The notes under the pieces are model-generated. The model was not told where the DNA came from. It made no database searches and worked only from the letters and a program-made list of their open reading frames with translations. The position numbers and the translations under genes were made by a program. Positions 5,118 to 5,231 of a stretch of DNA of 5,231 bases are shown in pieces. Numbering within the stretch: the first letter of the stretch is position 1; every line of letters starts with the position of its first letter. Source of the stretch: Candidatus Methylomirabilota bacterium (GTDB taxonomy: Bacteria > Methylomirabilota > Methylomirabilia > Methylomirabilales > Methylomirabilaceae); the NCBI GenBank assembly GCA_016200385.1, contig JACQEV010000290.1, positions 1 through 5,231 on the forward strand, given 5' to 3'.

Positions 5118-5231
5118 TCAGCGCATCGATTTTCTGAGGTCTTCCCAAAGGGCGCCTGTGGCGGTACCCACAGCGCCGCCGACGATGGCCCCGGTCGCCG
5201 GACTGCCGGCGAGCGCGCCGATGGCTGCCCC
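5118..5231 (-). CDS. Glycine-zipper protein, C-terminal 37 residues (start outside the window)
   Basis: The frame is open from the window edge to the TGA at 5118-5120. The tail carries glycines every four residues (at 1, 5, 9, 14, 18, 22 and 26 of the visible part) in an Ala/Val/Ile-rich helix, ending in a charged WEDLRKSMR. This is the glycine-zipper pattern found in outer-membrane lipoproteins, SlyB/OsmB-like and similar envelope proteins, where helices pack in the membrane. The N-terminus, signal peptide or lipobox is beyond the window, so the exact family is unknown. About 100 bases separate it from the winged-helix gene, so it may or may not share its transcript. Confidence 0.65.
   Translation of the reverse strand, partial: GAAIGALAGSPATGAIVGGAVGTATGALWEDLRKSMR

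Overview
This window reads almost entirely on the minus strand. It is a gene-dense bacterial segment of fairly high GC (near 60% by eye), with short intergenic gaps, Shine-Dalgarno (SD) starts and translationally coupled genes. No rRNA, tRNA, CRISPR array or transposase is visible, and I could not fix the taxon. The style would suit an environmental lineage such as NC10, Rokubacteria or Nitrospirota, but that is only a guess.

In transcription order (high to low coordinates) there are two blocks. Block A holds small genes. It has the tail of a glycine-zipper protein (5118-5231), a 78-aa winged-helix protein (4779-5015) with a near-perfect 21-bp palindrome upstream (5058-5078), a 107-aa membrane-anchored or secreted protein of unknown function (4426-4749), and a 53-aa hydrophobic protein (4196-4357). 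It ends in a hairpin-rich stretch with a strong terminator-like stem at 4027-4069.

Block B starts just after that stem at a plausible promoter (3972-4001). It runs through an alpha/beta hydrolase (3077-3847), a protein with features of the prokaryotic E2-like (PRTRC protein B / Prok-E2) families (2190-2990), an acidic 112-aa orphan (1833-2171), a 459-aa helical orphan made of two copies of one roughly 200-residue unit (441-1820), a DUF4177-like gene broken by one missing base (242-444), and the start of a TPR protein that leaves the window (1-231). Gaps between the last five genes are 18, 12, -4 and 10 bases, so they very probably form one operon. The hydrolase is separated from the E2-like gene by 86 bases and is probably co-transcribed.

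The most interesting part is Block B: a possible ubiquitin-conjugation-like fold protein sits in a tight cassette of unrecognised proteins. No E1/ThiF, JAB peptidase or obvious ubiquitin-like partner is visible in the window. What the cassette does cannot be settled from sequence alone, and the E2 assignment rests on motif recognition rather than a search.
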